64,000 nt of DNA, taken from positions 126,015-190,014 of the forward strand of contig DXJG01000009.1 in assembly GCA_019056805.1 (NCBI GenBank), read 5' to 3'. Position 1 is the first letter of the stretch; each line of letters starts with the position of its first letter. The translations under genes were made by a program, and so were the position numbers. Origin of the DNA: Candidatus Baldrarchaeota archaeon (GTDB lineage Archaea; Asgardarchaeota; Baldrarchaeia; Baldrarchaeales; DXJG01). The notes under the pieces were generated by a model that had not been told where the DNA came from, searched no databases, and was given only the letters and a program-made list of their open reading frames with translations. Of the stretch, positions 49,793 through 60,409 are shown one piece after another.

Positions 49793-51175
49793 ATGGTAAC
49801 AATTGCACATATAGCTGATACACATCTTGGTCATCGACCGACAACAGGCGTAAAATTTGAATGGGCAGAGGAGAGAAAAATAAGACTTTTGGAGAATGAC
49901 TTTTATGAGGCCTGGAAAAAAATCTTGAAGGAAATTATAGATAGAAAAGATGAAATCGACTTAGTTATACATGCAGGAGACCTTTTTGATTCTCCATGGG
50001 ATAGAAACCCTCATCCACCACCTGAAGCTGCAAGAGAACTTGTTTATAAAACTCTAAAAAAGTTTTTTGAAGAAACAAAAATACCCATGATTATAATTGA
50101 TGGAAATCACGGATCATTCACAGGTTACAAATCCTCAACCCTTGATACATTAAAAATTATATTTGAAGATTATTTATTTGCAGCAACTACATGGGATTTA
50201 AGAGCAGCTCTTTCAAATCAAATCCCTTTAAAATTTAAAGTTAAAGATGCAAATATCTATACGTTTCCCTACATAAACCCCGAGATCTTATATAAGTCTC
50301 AAGCTATAGAGTTATTTAACGCCTGGATTGTAAATGTTCAAAAACCGGAAATAGGTGCAGGGCCAAATATTGCTGTTGCACACGGTATGATTATTGATAA
50401 CACGTTGAATAAGAGAATTTTGGAACTTAATTACGATTACATAGCTCTAGGACATAATCATAAGATGGGGAAGCTAAGTGAAAATGCATGGTATGCTGGA
50501 AGTACTGAGAAATGGAGATTTGATGAATTTGAAGACGAAAAGGGCTTTCTCATAGTCCAGGTTGAAGAGGGAGAAAAACCATCAGTACAAAAAATACCTA
50601 TAAAATCTTCAAGACCTATGCTTGTCGAAAAAATCAAAATAGATACTAGTGACACACCTGACACTATTAGAAATATTGTTCTATCTAAAGTATCTGAACA
50701 TGGACTTCAAACAGGCTGGGATCCCCGTACAGCTGCTAGAGTTAAAGTTGTTTTTGAAGGAAGAACCTTGATGTCTTCTCTTTGGAAAATTAATTCAATG
50801 CTGGAATATCTAAGAAAACAGTTTTTTGAAGACAATAAATTTAATATTGCCCAATTTATCTGGGATTGGAAAAGCGTTGAGAAAACATGGGTTGCCCCAG
50901 CATATGCGCCAGAGGAGAGGGAATGTTTAATAGATGACCCTGAAAAAGATTTTGAAGAATTTCTAAAGTCACAAACAATTGAAGAGGGATACGATACCAG
51001 CTTACTTGTTAAATTAGCAGCCGAGGCAATCAAACAAGCCCTAGGCAAACCAACCGAGCACGAAATACGCAAAGAAATCCAAACAAAACCGAAACAACCA
51101 TCACCTAGAAAAGAAGAAAAAAGGGTAAAACCTAGAAAAAGAGGAACCTTAGATGCATTCTTTGGGGGAGAATAG
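49793..51175 (+). CDS. mre11: Mre11 nuclease
   Basis: MVTIAHIADTHLGHRP, VIHAGDLFDSPWDRNP, IIDGNHGSF, YIALGHNH phosphoesterase motifs. Confidence 0.92.
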   Translation: MVTIAHIADTHLGHRPTTGVKFEWAEERKIRLLENDFYEAWKKILKEIIDRKDEIDLVIHAGDLFDSPWDRNPHPPPEAARELVYKTLKKFFEETKIPMIIIDGNHGSFTGYKSSTLDTLKIIFEDYLFAATTWDLRAALSNQIPLKFKVKDANIYTFPYINPEILYKSQAIELFNAWIVNVQKPEIGAGPNIAVAHGMIIDNTLNKRILELNYDYIALGHNHKMGKLSENAWYAGSTEKWRFDEFEDEKGFLIVQVEEGEKPSVQKIPIKSSRPMLVEKIKIDTSDTPDTIRNIVLSKVSEHGLQTGWDPRTAARVKVVFEGRTLMSSLWKINSMLEYLRKQFFEDNKFNIAQFIWDWKSVEKTWVAPAYAPEERECLIDDPEKDFEEFLKSQTIEEGYDTSLLVKLAAEAIKQALGKPTEHEIRKEIQTKPKQPSPRKEEKRVKPRKRGTLDAFFGGE

Positions 51176-51177
51176 GG

Positions 51178-53292
51178 GTGAGAATCCGTAGAATCCAATT
51201 AATAAATTTTAAACCTTACAAAAAGTTAATTTTACCAAATGAAAAAGACATTTTCCCACGAGGATTAATTTTAATAGAAGGACCTAACTCTACCGGCAAA
51301 ACATCTATCTTAGACTCAATTATATGGGCTCTGTGGGGACCTACTGCTATAGGCACAAGAAATGAAGATTTAATTAAATTCGGTGAAAGATTTTGTCGAG
51401 CTATAGTTGAATTCGAAGTCGATGGTAAAAAATATCTAATAGACAGATCCTATGACAGAAGTTCAGGCATGAAAGTAGTTCTGTACCAATATGATGAAAA
51501 TAAAGGTAAGTTTATCGATATAGCTTCTAAATCTGGAGAAGTTAGTAAGAAAATAGAAGAAATACTTCAAATAGACTATAAACAAGCCCTTAGTACCGTT
51601 ATGGTACGTCAAGGCGAAGTTAATGAGCTAGCGGTTGCTTCTCCCGCAAGTCTACGAGAATTAATTTCGAAAGTCTATAGCTTAGATTTATTAGAAAAGG
51701 TAAACGACGTCCTGAAAAAGGAGGAGAATCTTTTAAAAGAAAAACTCGATGAACTGCAAAGAAAATTTATTCCCATCGAAAGAATTGAAAGCCAACTCAC
51801 CGAAAAAAACAATGAGTTAAAAAGCAAAAAATCACAGTTAAAAGAGAAACAAAAAAAACTTAAAGAGCTAAAAAGTAAAATAAAACAGCTTCCTAGCCCC
51901 GATCTTATCAGAAAAATAGAATCTGCTATGATTCGCATTAATAGTTTTCGAGAAGACTTGTTAAACATAAATAAGAATATCGAAGAATTTGCAAGAAACA
52001 TAGGTATAACTCGTGAGGTTTCAATAAAAACAATAGAGGAGGAAATCAATAAAAGAGATCAACTACTTCAAGAGAAGTTAAAAGAAATCAATGTTCTTGA
52101 AAATGAACTCCGCAATTTAAGTGAGAAAATCGGTGGACTACAAGGAGTAAACAAGGAATTAGAAGATAAAATTATCAGATTACAAAAAGCAGAGAAACTC
52201 GAGGAAGGAGAACTTGAATATCGTTGCCCAACATGTGGCACGACTCTTTCCAAAGAAAAAATGGAAGACATTGTTAATCATTATAGAAAAGAAATAGAGA
52301 ACAACAAACTTACCATTAAAGAACTAATTAAACAGAGAAATAGCCTAAAGGAAAAAGGAGAAGAAAAACGCAGAGAAAAAGAAAAAATACTAGTTGAAAA
52401 GAGTAACCTAACATCGCTGAAGAAGAGAATAGAAGAACTAGAAGAAAAAAGAAGAAATTTGGCAAATCTAGAAAACCAGTTTAAAGAGATGTTGAGCGAA
52501 ACAGGATATAGTAGTGTTGAAGACATTCTTACAAAATTCAATTTCAAAAGTTTAAATGAGCTTTACCAACACGTCACTGACCTCAGTGAAAATATTACAA
52601 GAATAGAGGTAGAAATTGGGAATTTCATTGAAGCCATTGACAGAATAGAGAACGAAATAACAAAACTACAACAAGAAAAAGAAGAAATGTTAAAATTAGA
52701 AAAAGAAATCAAAGAAACCAAAAAAGTACTGCAACATATTACATATCTTAGAAAAGTTTTAATGAAAAACTTCCTTTCTCAATGGGTTGTACAAAAAAGA
52801 CTTTTAGGAACTATAAAGCATACCGCAGCGAGCTATCTTCTAAGATTTACCTGTGGACAATACTCTAATGTCGATTTAGTCCCAACTAAAGCAACTGGTG
52901 AGAGAGGGTCAGGAATACTATTAACAGTTTTAGATGAAAGCGATGGAATAGTTAAAAATAAGGACATGTTAAGCTTCGGCGACAGAACCGCAGTAGGTCT
53001 AGCTTTAAGACTTGGAATCTCAAAAACAATGTCTAGAATTAAACCCCTAAAAGAAAGTACACAAAAAACACCAAGAATCCGCTGTGTACTTTTAGATGAA
53101 CCATTAGGAGGACTAGATTTTTCGAGAAGAAAAGAAGTTATCGATCAATTGGTTGAAGACGAAGGGTTTGAACAAATCTTCCTCATAACTCATATGGAAA
53201 TCGAGAGAAAAACAGAAATCCCCAGAGTTGTTGTCAGAAAAGAGGGTAACATAAGTGTTGCAGAATTCGTCGCTTCAAAACAAGAGCTATAA
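51178..53292 (+). CDS. rad50: Rad50 ATPase
   Basis: IEGPNSTGKTSILDSI Walker A, zinc hook CPTC, LLDEPLGGLDFSRRKEVIDQL; GTG start. Confidence 0.92.
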   Translation: MRIRRIQLINFKPYKKLILPNEKDIFPRGLILIEGPNSTGKTSILDSIIWALWGPTAIGTRNEDLIKFGERFCRAIVEFEVDGKKYLIDRSYDRSSGMKVVLYQYDENKGKFIDIASKSGEVSKKIEEILQIDYKQALSTVMVRQGEVNELAVASPASLRELISKVYSLDLLEKVNDVLKKEENLLKEKLDELQRKFIPIERIESQLTEKNNELKSKKSQLKEKQKKLKELKSKIKQLPSPDLIRKIESAMIRINSFREDLLNINKNIEEFARNIGITREVSIKTIEEEINKRDQLLQEKLKEINVLENELRNLSEKIGGLQGVNKELEDKIIRLQKAEKLEEGELEYRCPTCGTTLSKEKMEDIVNHYRKEIENNKLTIKELIKQRNSLKEKGEEKRREKEKILVEKSNLTSLKKRIEELEEKRRNLANLENQFKEMLSETGYSSVEDILTKFNFKSLNELYQHVTDLSENITRIEVEIGNFIEAIDRIENEITKLQQEKEEMLKLEKEIKETKKVLQHITYLRKVLMKNFLSQWVVQKRLLGTIKHTAASYLLRFTCGQYSNVDLVPTKATGERGSGILLTVLDESDGIVKNKDMLSFGDRTAVGLALRLGISKTMSRIKPLKESTQKTPRIRCVLLDEPLGGLDFSRRKEVIDQLVEDEGFEQIFLITHMEIERKTEIPRVVVRKEGNISVAEFVASKQEL

Positions 53293-53301
53293 ATTATTAA
53301 A

Positions 53302-53493
53302 TCAGTATATGGGGTATGGAAATTCATGTCCACATTTTGGGCATTTAATGTAACCGCAACTTCCCATAGCAGATGATGGGCATCCACGACACGCAAATGC
53401 CCTTGCGTAAGAAACATCAAAGTGATATCCACACTTTGGGCAGGATAACAACTTTTTTCTCACTGCGAGTTCCTCCATTCTACTGACCATCAC
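53302..53493 (-). CDS. small zinc-ribbon protein
   Basis: CPKCGYHFDVSYARAFACRGCPSSAMGSCGYIKCPKCGHEF. Confidence 0.72.
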   Translation of the reverse strand: MMVSRMEELAVRKKLLSCPKCGYHFDVSYARAFACRGCPSSAMGSCGYIKCPKCGHEFPYPIY

Positions 53494-53674
53494 ATCATTT
53501 TTGATATAGACATTTCCGTTTTAAAAATATGGAAAGTACATTTAATGGGAAATTTATATAATTCTAGGTTTATGCAAATGTCATAAGAACGAAAATGCAT
53601 GCTATTGTTATGTCTCAATGATAATACGAAATTTTAATTATAAATAATGGTTAACCTAAACTGGTGGTTGTATC

Positions 53675-54271
53675 ATGGAAGATGCCTCTGAGGCGAAGGG
53701 AACAATTATTATTCGTGGCAGAGCGTACCCAGCTGAAAGAGTTTTGAGAGCTCTCCTAAATCAAAGTTTAGTGGAAATCAAGGTGGAGGGCGGTGATCTG
53801 ATTATTGGTAGAGAAAGAATTCAACCCGTCTATAAATCCGTTATAGAAAAAGCGATGGCTCTCACTTGTTATGGAAGTCTGGCATATTGCTGTAGTCTTG
53901 ATAAACGTTGTGCGAATCGTGATAGGGCTTTAGAACTTTTAGGATTAACTAATGAAGATTATCAAAAATTGAAAGAAGACTTTCATAGAAGGATAATAGA
54001 ATACGCTAAAGGCCACTTGCATCCAGAAACTACAGACATTAAGATAGAAAGTTTTCAAACAGGTTTTGGTGCAGATCAAAGTCGGCAAATCGAGGAAACA
54101 ACAGATTTAGGAACTCTTTTCTCCGACAGTGAGACCTCAAAGGAAACTAAACCTTTACTAGGAACATATGGAAGTGAACAACCTTCACAAATGAAATATT
54201 GTATATATTGTGGTACTCAGTTACCCTCGGATGCAAAATTCTGTTTCAAATGTGGAAGAACAGTAACATGA
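53675..54271 (+). CDS. conserved hypothetical protein with C-terminal zinc ribbon
   Basis: YCIYCGTQLPSDAKFCFKCGR tail; Cys-rich central LTCYGSLAYCCSLDKRCANR. Confidence 0.7.
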   Translation: MEDASEAKGTIIIRGRAYPAERVLRALLNQSLVEIKVEGGDLIIGRERIQPVYKSVIEKAMALTCYGSLAYCCSLDKRCANRDRALELLGLTNEDYQKLKEDFHRRIIEYAKGHLHPETTDIKIESFQTGFGADQSRQIEETTDLGTLFSDSETSKETKPLLGTYGSEQPSQMKYCIYCGTQLPSDAKFCFKCGRTVT

Positions 54272-54279
54272 GAGAAAAA

Positions 54280-57200
54280 TTAAATGAACGTGTCAAGGCT
54301 GCGTATACCCATAATTTCGCTGAAATCTATTCCTAACGCATCTAAAATTTGCTCAAATGTAGTTCTAATGTGATCCTTATATTTTTCCACGTCAATCTCA
54401 TATATTGAGGCATATTGAACGGGTTTAACACCCGGTACTCCTCTAGTTTTTACAAAAGTTATTATATCACCTGGTTTTATCTCTTTTCCTTGTGTTTTAA
54501 GCATTCTTGCAGCCTTTACATGTTGAGGAGTTGTTTTTACATAATGGTGCAAAGGCTTTGTCAGCTGCACCTTAAAAGCCAATTCTTCAAGCGAATACTT
54601 TTTTTCTTCCAATTTTCTATAACATTCTTGAGCTATTTCCCTGATTTTCTTTTTCGCATTTTCAAAATCTTCCACTGACTTAACTTCACCTAATACTTTT
54701 ACAACTTCCATGAAAGCTTTTTGAAGAAATATCGGTGTATTTCTTTTCTTCCCTGTTAAACCCTTAATATCAACACTTCCATCGTTAAATACTCCCAAAT
54801 AGTTCTTTTTCCTTTGAGATAAAGCTAAGTACCTATAAACTTTATCTACATCTAATTCTATTCCAAGTTCTTCATTACTCCACTTAATCAACTCTTTAAT
54901 TTTCTCTTCACTAGGTTCTTTTAAGAAAACGCTATCAGTGTCGCCATACACTACTTCTACTCCTAATTCCTTCGCTTTTTCTATAGTCTTCTTAATAGCA
55001 TACCTCCCTATAGCAGTAGTACTATTATGCACTAAAAGTCCATTAGCAATGAAGTTCATAGTCTTAGGAACAGTTAAATCATAGAACTCTTCCCCAGGGT
55101 TATTTTTTAATACTCTTTTCTTCTGAACTTTACAGAAAATGAGGTCGGAATCAAGTAAATGCCGTATTTTTTGCGCTATTTTCCTTACTTGAGACGAATT
55201 TGCACGTTCTATCAGAGAAAGTAGTCTTTCAGCCTGATATCTAGTAATATAGTTATTCCAGAAATTGCTTCCATATGTAAGCTTATCAGCATCTCTTGAA
55301 GAATATCCAGCAAGTCTTAGTATTCTATAGAAGTCTCTTCCCTTTAAGGGGAAGAAATCAGCCCGTGTCCGTACCTCCCTTCTTCCCTCAAAATACTTTA
55401 AGACGTGATTCAGTTTTCTTCTCTTTTCTTCTGAAGAGAAGTTTATTTTCTCGGCAAAAATTTTAATCGAATTCCTATCACATATATTTATTCGGTACCA
55501 TGTATAAGATCCCTTTCTTTGCTTCTTCGGTGGCGTAGTAATGATACCATCACGGAGTAAGAGGAATCTTATCTGTTCTAAGAAAATTGGATCAGCACTT
55601 GACAAGCTAATAGCTCTAGTACTAACTGTTCCTTCTGCATCAAATATTCCTCTGAGGAAAGCTCTTACAACGTTAATCGGCGATAATTGAATTAACTCGG
55701 GTACACGAGCATATCCCCTCTTTTTCCCTAGTTTTCCTGTCAAAGCATCTAGAGCTCTGGCAAGATTCTTAGATGAAAAACTAAGGTACCAACTACCATT
55801 CTTCTTTCTGATAATTCCACCTCTTACTTGGAAAGTTTTTGAAATGAGAGAACTATAGAACTTTAAAAGCTGTAGGTCTTTATCAAAGAATCTCACATCG
55901 CGGTCATATATTGTTCCATCCCCTTCAAGGTAACCTAAGATTTGAGCAATCCTTTCATCGACATATTCGGGAATTTTTATTTCTTTGACGTGGGTCACGT
56001 GTCCACCCACTGAAATTTGATCGAACTGAGGAAAAGGCTGAGGTGACCCCTCTATATATACTTTTCTAACCCCTACTAGAAGTTCACCTTCCATGACATC
56101 TTTTGCACACTTTTCTCGGATTAATAAGTTATCTGCTACAAACATTTTATGTTCAGGAGAGACAATTATCGAGTATGGATAAGCATACAAATAGATGGCC
56201 TTTTCTTTTCTTTTAGGGATAACATACTGAGGATCAGCATCTGTAACCTTAAAATCTTCCAGTTTAACGCTTTTTAAAGGAGTATTACCTAATTGTGCAT
56301 AATCCTTGATTCTTACAATTAACCCATTAGAAAGTTGCAATAAAGTATCTGGATGAAGACATTCTGCCACTGGTAAACAATAAAAGGGGAAGTGTTCTGC
56401 TCCGAATACACCATAGGAGGCGTTTATGAATACTTTTAGTGCTTGTTGGACAACTGAATACCAGCTTCTTATCTCTTCTGGTAAGCTTTTATCTTTACTC
56501 ATTGGTTTAAACCATCTAACCCTTATATCTCTTAGAAAACCTATTATTTGAGAAGTTAAACCTCTACGTTTCTTACACACCCAATGATTGGTTTCAGGAA
56601 CCTTCTGATCTTTGCACTCTGGATGATTACACCTAACAGTTTCATAACTAAGATTATATCTCTTAATTACCGAAGGATATAATGATGCAAAGTCTAGTAC
56701 TACGACATTGAAGTGTACTCCTGGTTTCGGTTCTACAACAATGGCTCCTTTGTACTTTTTCCCTTTAATAATAGGAGATGTATCTACAGATCCCTTTAAC
56801 CCGCTAATCTCTTCAGGCCTAGGAATTAAATAATTCCTTATTCTATGTTCAGCATAAAAAAGACTTTTAACCCAACTAGACACACCTTGTCTTACGAGAT
56901 CCTCCATTGGTAGTCGTGAAATTCTCATTAACAGTATAATTAGCTTCAATGTTAAGTTATCGTTAAAGGTTGTAAGATCTAAAGTTATTTTTGCATCTTG
57001 ATAATTGTAATGTGCAAGTTCTTCAAGTGCAAGTTCAGATATAGGTTTTTCTATCTCAATTTTACTAACTCCAAGTAAAGCTTTCGCTATCGCGTCCAAT
57101 GTAACTTCTTTGTAAGCATTACCAAATGCATACACTTTAATTGCATTGTTATGGAAGAATTTGTAAAGATCTACATGAACACCATACCTCACATGAGCTT

Positions 57201-58320
57201 CATCTTTGGTGAGCGTAATTGGTATTTCCTCTTTTTTAAATCCAAGCTTTTCAGCTCTATGATAAAGATATCTTAGGTCAAAATTATCTCCATTAAATGT
57301 AACAACAATAGGATACTTGTTAATTATATTAAAAACCTCTTCAATCAACTCTTTTTCATCTTCAAAGTAAACAACCTCAACACCGCTTGGAATGTTACTT
57401 CTGTCTTTAGAACTTTCTAAATTGACACGTTTTAAAACTAAAACTTTATTCAAACCATCTGTCGAAGCAAATGCAGCCGAAATGATAGTATACTCTGCTT
57501 TCCTAGAATCTGGAATTCTATCTAATTCTGGTGTAAATACTTCAATATCAATAGCTACCCTATCAATATGAGGCACTGGATACAAGAAAATAGGCAGATA
57601 TCTTTCTAAAATATCCTTATATCCAGTTTCTTCGCTTTTTAGAAGATTAAAAAGATGTTCCCTAACATTCTTAGGGATTTTTACATCAACTAACTGCAAC
57701 TTATTATCTTTTTCAATGTAAGGCATACCCGGAATCAAATTATTATCGTACATAAAACAATGATGATATCTTATTCTTGCTTCCCAAGCTCTCGAACCCC
57801 AACGATCCTCGGGGAGAAGTTCTCTAAGCGAGTCTGATTTACCACCAATAGAAAGAGGATCATCTGCAATAACTTTAGTCATTACAACTTTCCTATCTCG
57901 AAGCAAATCGTATTTTTCAACCTCTTCCATACCCACTAAGCCCTTATGATTCTTAACACCAGGTATATCTTCAAGTTCCTCTTTACTTAAGTCCGTTAAA
58001 AGATAGGGTCTGTGTGTTTTTTGTGTATCATACCACGTAAAAACCCGTTTACTCTCTGGATTATATAATTTAGCATACGCACAACCTTTAGCACCATCAT
58101 AACCAACAGAAAGCAAAATACCAGATTTAATTTCTTGATCTGTTTTTTCACCCTCCGAAAGAGATACTTCAACATTATACGTCAATTTTTCCTCAACAAT
58201 TTCCTGAACTGGTTCACCTTCTAGTTCTCTAGGCGGTTCTTCGATTGAAGATTTTTTTTCTTCCTTAGCAATGTAATCTAATAGCTTCTTTTGAACAACC
58301 TTTTTCATACCAGAACTCAT
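54280..58320 (-). CDS. polB: family B DNA polymerase with in-frame intein
   Basis: Exonuclease IDIEVF; DFASLYPSVIKRYNLSYET; KVFINASYGVFGAEHFPFYCLPVAE; YGDTDSVF; intein in between. Confidence 0.95.
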   Translation of the reverse strand: MSSGMKKVVQKKLLDYIAKEEKKSSIEEPPRELEGEPVQEIVEEKLTYNVEVSLSEGEKTDQEIKSGILLSVGYDGAKGCAYAKLYNPESKRVFTWYDTQKTHRPYLLTDLSKEELEDIPGVKNHKGLVGMEEVEKYDLLRDRKVVMTKVIADDPLSIGGKSDSLRELLPEDRWGSRAWEARIRYHHCFMYDNNLIPGMPYIEKDNKLQLVDVKIPKNVREHLFNLLKSEETGYKDILERYLPIFLYPVPHIDRVAIDIEVFTPELDRIPDSRKAEYTIISAAFASTDGLNKVLVLKRVNLESSKDRSNIPSGVEVVYFEDEKELIEEVFNIINKYPIVVTFNGDNFDLRYLYHRAEKLGFKKEEIPITLTKDEAHVRYGVHVDLYKFFHNNAIKVYAFGNAYKEVTLDAIAKALLGVSKIEIEKPISELALEELAHYNYQDAKITLDLTTFNDNLTLKLIILLMRISRLPMEDLVRQGVSSWVKSLFYAEHRIRNYLIPRPEEISGLKGSVDTSPIIKGKKYKGAIVVEPKPGVHFNVVVLDFASLYPSVIKRYNLSYETVRCNHPECKDQKVPETNHWVCKKRRGLTSQIIGFLRDIRVRWFKPMSKDKSLPEEIRSWYSVVQQALKVFINASYGVFGAEHFPFYCLPVAECLHPDTLLQLSNGLIVRIKDYAQLGNTPLKSVKLEDFKVTDADPQYVIPKRKEKAIYLYAYPYSIIVSPEHKMFVADNLLIREKCAKDVMEGELLVGVRKVYIEGSPQPFPQFDQISVGGHVTHVKEIKIPEYVDERIAQILGYLEGDGTIYDRDVRFFDKDLQLLKFYSSLISKTFQVRGGIIRKKNGSWYLSFSSKNLARALDALTGKLGKKRGYARVPELIQLSPINVVRAFLRGIFDAEGTVSTRAISLSSADPIFLEQIRFLLLRDGIITTPPKKQRKGSYTWYRINICDRNSIKIFAEKINFSSEEKRRKLNHVLKYFEGRREVRTRADFFPLKGRDFYRILRLAGYSSRDADKLTYGSNFWNNYITRYQAERLLSLIERANSSQVRKIAQKIRHLLDSDLIFCKVQKKRVLKNNPGEEFYDLTVPKTMNFIANGLLVHNSTTAIGRYAIKKTIEKAKELGVEVVYGDTDSVFLKEPSEEKIKELIKWSNEELGIELDVDKVYRYLALSQRKKNYLGVFNDGSVDIKGLTGKKRNTPIFLQKAFMEVVKVLGEVKSVEDFENAKKKIREIAQECYRKLEEKKYSLEELAFKVQLTKPLHHYVKTTPQHVKAARMLKTQGKEIKPGDIITFVKTRGVPGVKPVQYASIYEIDVEKYKDHIRTTFEQILDALGIDFSEIMGIRSLDTFI
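55024..56361 (-). mobile_element. PolB intein (446 aa) with LAGLIDADG homing endonuclease
   Basis: Starts C(LHPDTLLQLSNG), DOD motifs LGYLEGDGTI and LRGIFDAEGTV, ends FIANGLLVHN followed by Ser. Confidence 0.93.
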
Positions 58321-58417
58321 CCCCGAAATAATAGAAACTCAAATAAGGTATAAATGTTCCTCAATATTATTACATACAAAATTACATATTTTATGCGTTC
58401 TCATTGGAGGTGTTTAA

Positions 58418-58843
58418 TTGAAAGTAAAGAAAAACGAAATTGCCGAAGTTTTAGTCATAAAATTAGAGAAGGGAGAAGACCTATTAGAAACTCTAAGCAC
58501 AGTTGTTGAAAAAGAAAATGTCGAAGCTGGGTTCTTTACTGGAATAGGTGCTTTAAACAGGGTGAAAATGGGTATATTTATCGAGGGAAAATATGAAGAG
58601 ATCGTCATAGAAGACGAGTTAGAAATAGTTAGCTTACTTGGAAATGTAAGTCTTAAAGATGGAAAGCCATTTGTACACGCTCACATCATTGTTTCGAAGA
58701 GGGATGGAAGTGCATTTGGTGGACATTTACTTCCAGGATCCATAATTTCTGTTACATGTGAAATATTTCTGATAAAACTAAAAAATGCCATTAAACGGGG
58801 ATTTGACGAAGAAATAAAACTATATCTACTTGATCTTGATTAA
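58418..58843 (+). CDS. PPC/DUF296-domain DNA-binding protein
   Basis: VLVIKLEKGEDLLETLSTVVEKENVEAGFFTGIGALNRVKMG...KPFVHAHIIVSKRDGSAFGGHLLPG. Confidence 0.9.
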   Translation: MKVKKNEIAEVLVIKLEKGEDLLETLSTVVEKENVEAGFFTGIGALNRVKMGIFIEGKYEEIVIEDELEIVSLLGNVSLKDGKPFVHAHIIVSKRDGSAFGGHLLPGSIISVTCEIFLIKLKNAIKRGFDEEIKLYLLDLD

Positions 58844-58902
58844 TAAATATCATCCACTTACTTTTTGCTAATAAATTAAAAAATGTGAAATTTAACATTT
58901 CT

Positions 58903-59319
58903 TTAAATTTGCTTAGATAAAACGATACGTATTTCTCTATAAACGATATCTAAAATTATTTTTAGTGTGGTAAAAATTTTTTCTTTGCTTGAAATTCTGT
59001 ATAAGTACTTTTGTTGCTGTGATATCCAAGTTCTTTCAATAAATCCATGTTTAAAAAGTATTGTAAGCAACTTTTGAGTCCAACTTCTACTTTTTCCGAT
59101 CTTACTTGCGATATCCAAGACTGATAAATCGCTATGTGAAAGTATATTAAGTATTTTTATCGCTGCATCGTTCAAACCAGTTAAGGCCCAAATAATTTTC
59201 ATTTTATCTACATTGTTATCCCTTAAAATACCAAAACTTCTTTCTAAGATTTTAGAAAAACTGATCTTTAAGGGAGTATTTTTATCTAAGTCCTGCTGTT
59301 CATCTATTGACTCATACAT
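58903..59319 (-). CDS. winged-HTH transcriptional regulator-like protein
   Basis: AIKILNILSHSDLSVLDIASKIGKSRSWTQKLLTILFKHGFIERT. Confidence 0.7.
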   Translation of the reverse strand: MYESIDEQQDLDKNTPLKISFSKILERSFGILRDNNVDKMKIIWALTGLNDAAIKILNILSHSDLSVLDIASKIGKSRSWTQKLLTILFKHGFIERTWISQQQKYLYRISSKEKIFTTLKIILDIVYREIRIVLSKQI

Positions 59320-59551
59320 CCTCTCTCCAGCCCCTGACAGCTAAAACTCCCAAGTTCACCGATAAATTGAAACAACTGTACATACTTATTAAGCTATGTA
59401 AGTTTTGAATTTTTTGATAGTTGATATATAACCTAATAAATAAAGACATAGCTACCTTTATCGGCAGAAACTAAAAACAATATAAGGAGTATCAAATTCA
59501 ATAATTCATAAATATCATAGAATCGACAATTTTAAATATTTATGGAATATT

Positions 59552-60409
59552 TTGACAATCCTTAATATCATCTCCCTCAAAATGGAAATTAATAATAGCT
59601 TCTTAAGTTTTAAGCAAACTTTGGTTTCAAATACCGCATATGGGCTGGTAAAGTTGACAAAAAATAAAATAGGTTACTTTGTTGGATGTACCATCGCTAA
59701 ATTTGCAAAAAATATCTATGATGCTACAAGCAAAGTCTTTAATAACTTAAACATAGAATTCGAAGTTTTCGGTGAAAAACAATGCTGCGGAATGCCTTTA
59801 ATTATATCTGGGTATGAGGAAAAAATGAAAGAACATGCAAAAACAGTAATTAACAATATTATCGAGAAAAAAATCCCCTTAATAGTTACGTCATGTCCAG
59901 CATGTTATAGAGCTTTTTCGGAATACTATCCCAAAATTTTAAATTCAAACTTACCGTTCAAAACCTATCATTTTACACAATTTATACATAAAATTATCAA
60001 AGAAAAGAGATTGAACATCAAAAAAACACTGACAATGAAAGTCACTTACCATGATCCATGTGAATTAGGAAGATATAGCAAAATCTACGAAGAACCAAGA
60101 ACTATAATAAAATCAATACCCTCAATCAATTTAGTAGAACTAGAATTTAATAGAGAGAAATCAACTTGCTGCGGTGGAGGAGGCCTCTTAAAAGCAACAT
60201 TTCCCCAAGTTGCTGTCGAAATCGCAAAAGAAAAAATAGAAACTGAAATTATACCTCTCAATGTCAATGCTATAATTACCGCATGTCCATTCTGTTACCT
60301 GAACCTTAGAGATGGCATTAGAGAAAGAGAGGATTCTCTTGAAATCTATAACATAGAAGAAATCTTAGCATTAGCTATCGGAGGAAAAAATAATGGAAAA
60401 AATCGCTGA
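59552..60409 (+). CDS. CCG-domain (HdrB/LutA/GlpC-like) oxidoreductase subunit
   Basis: KQCCGMPL...TSCPACYRAF and STCCGGGGLLKATFP...TACPFCYLNLRD; true start may be internal. Confidence 0.85.
   Translation: MTILNIISLKMEINNSFLSFKQTLVSNTAYGLVKLTKNKIGYFVGCTIAKFAKNIYDATSKVFNNLNIEFEVFGEKQCCGMPLIISGYEEKMKEHAKTVINNIIEKKIPLIVTSCPACYRAFSEYYPKILNSNLPFKTYHFTQFIHKIIKEKRLNIKKTLTMKVTYHDPCELGRYSKIYEEPRTIIKSIPSINLVELEFNREKSTCCGGGGLLKATFPQVAVEIAKEKIETEIIPLNVNAIITACPFCYLNLRDGIREREDSLEIYNIEEILALAIGGKNNGKNR

Noticed and set aside
51675-52547. Ser/Phe-rich minus-strand ORFs opposite rad50
   Set aside because: Antisense shadow of the Rad50 coiled coil.
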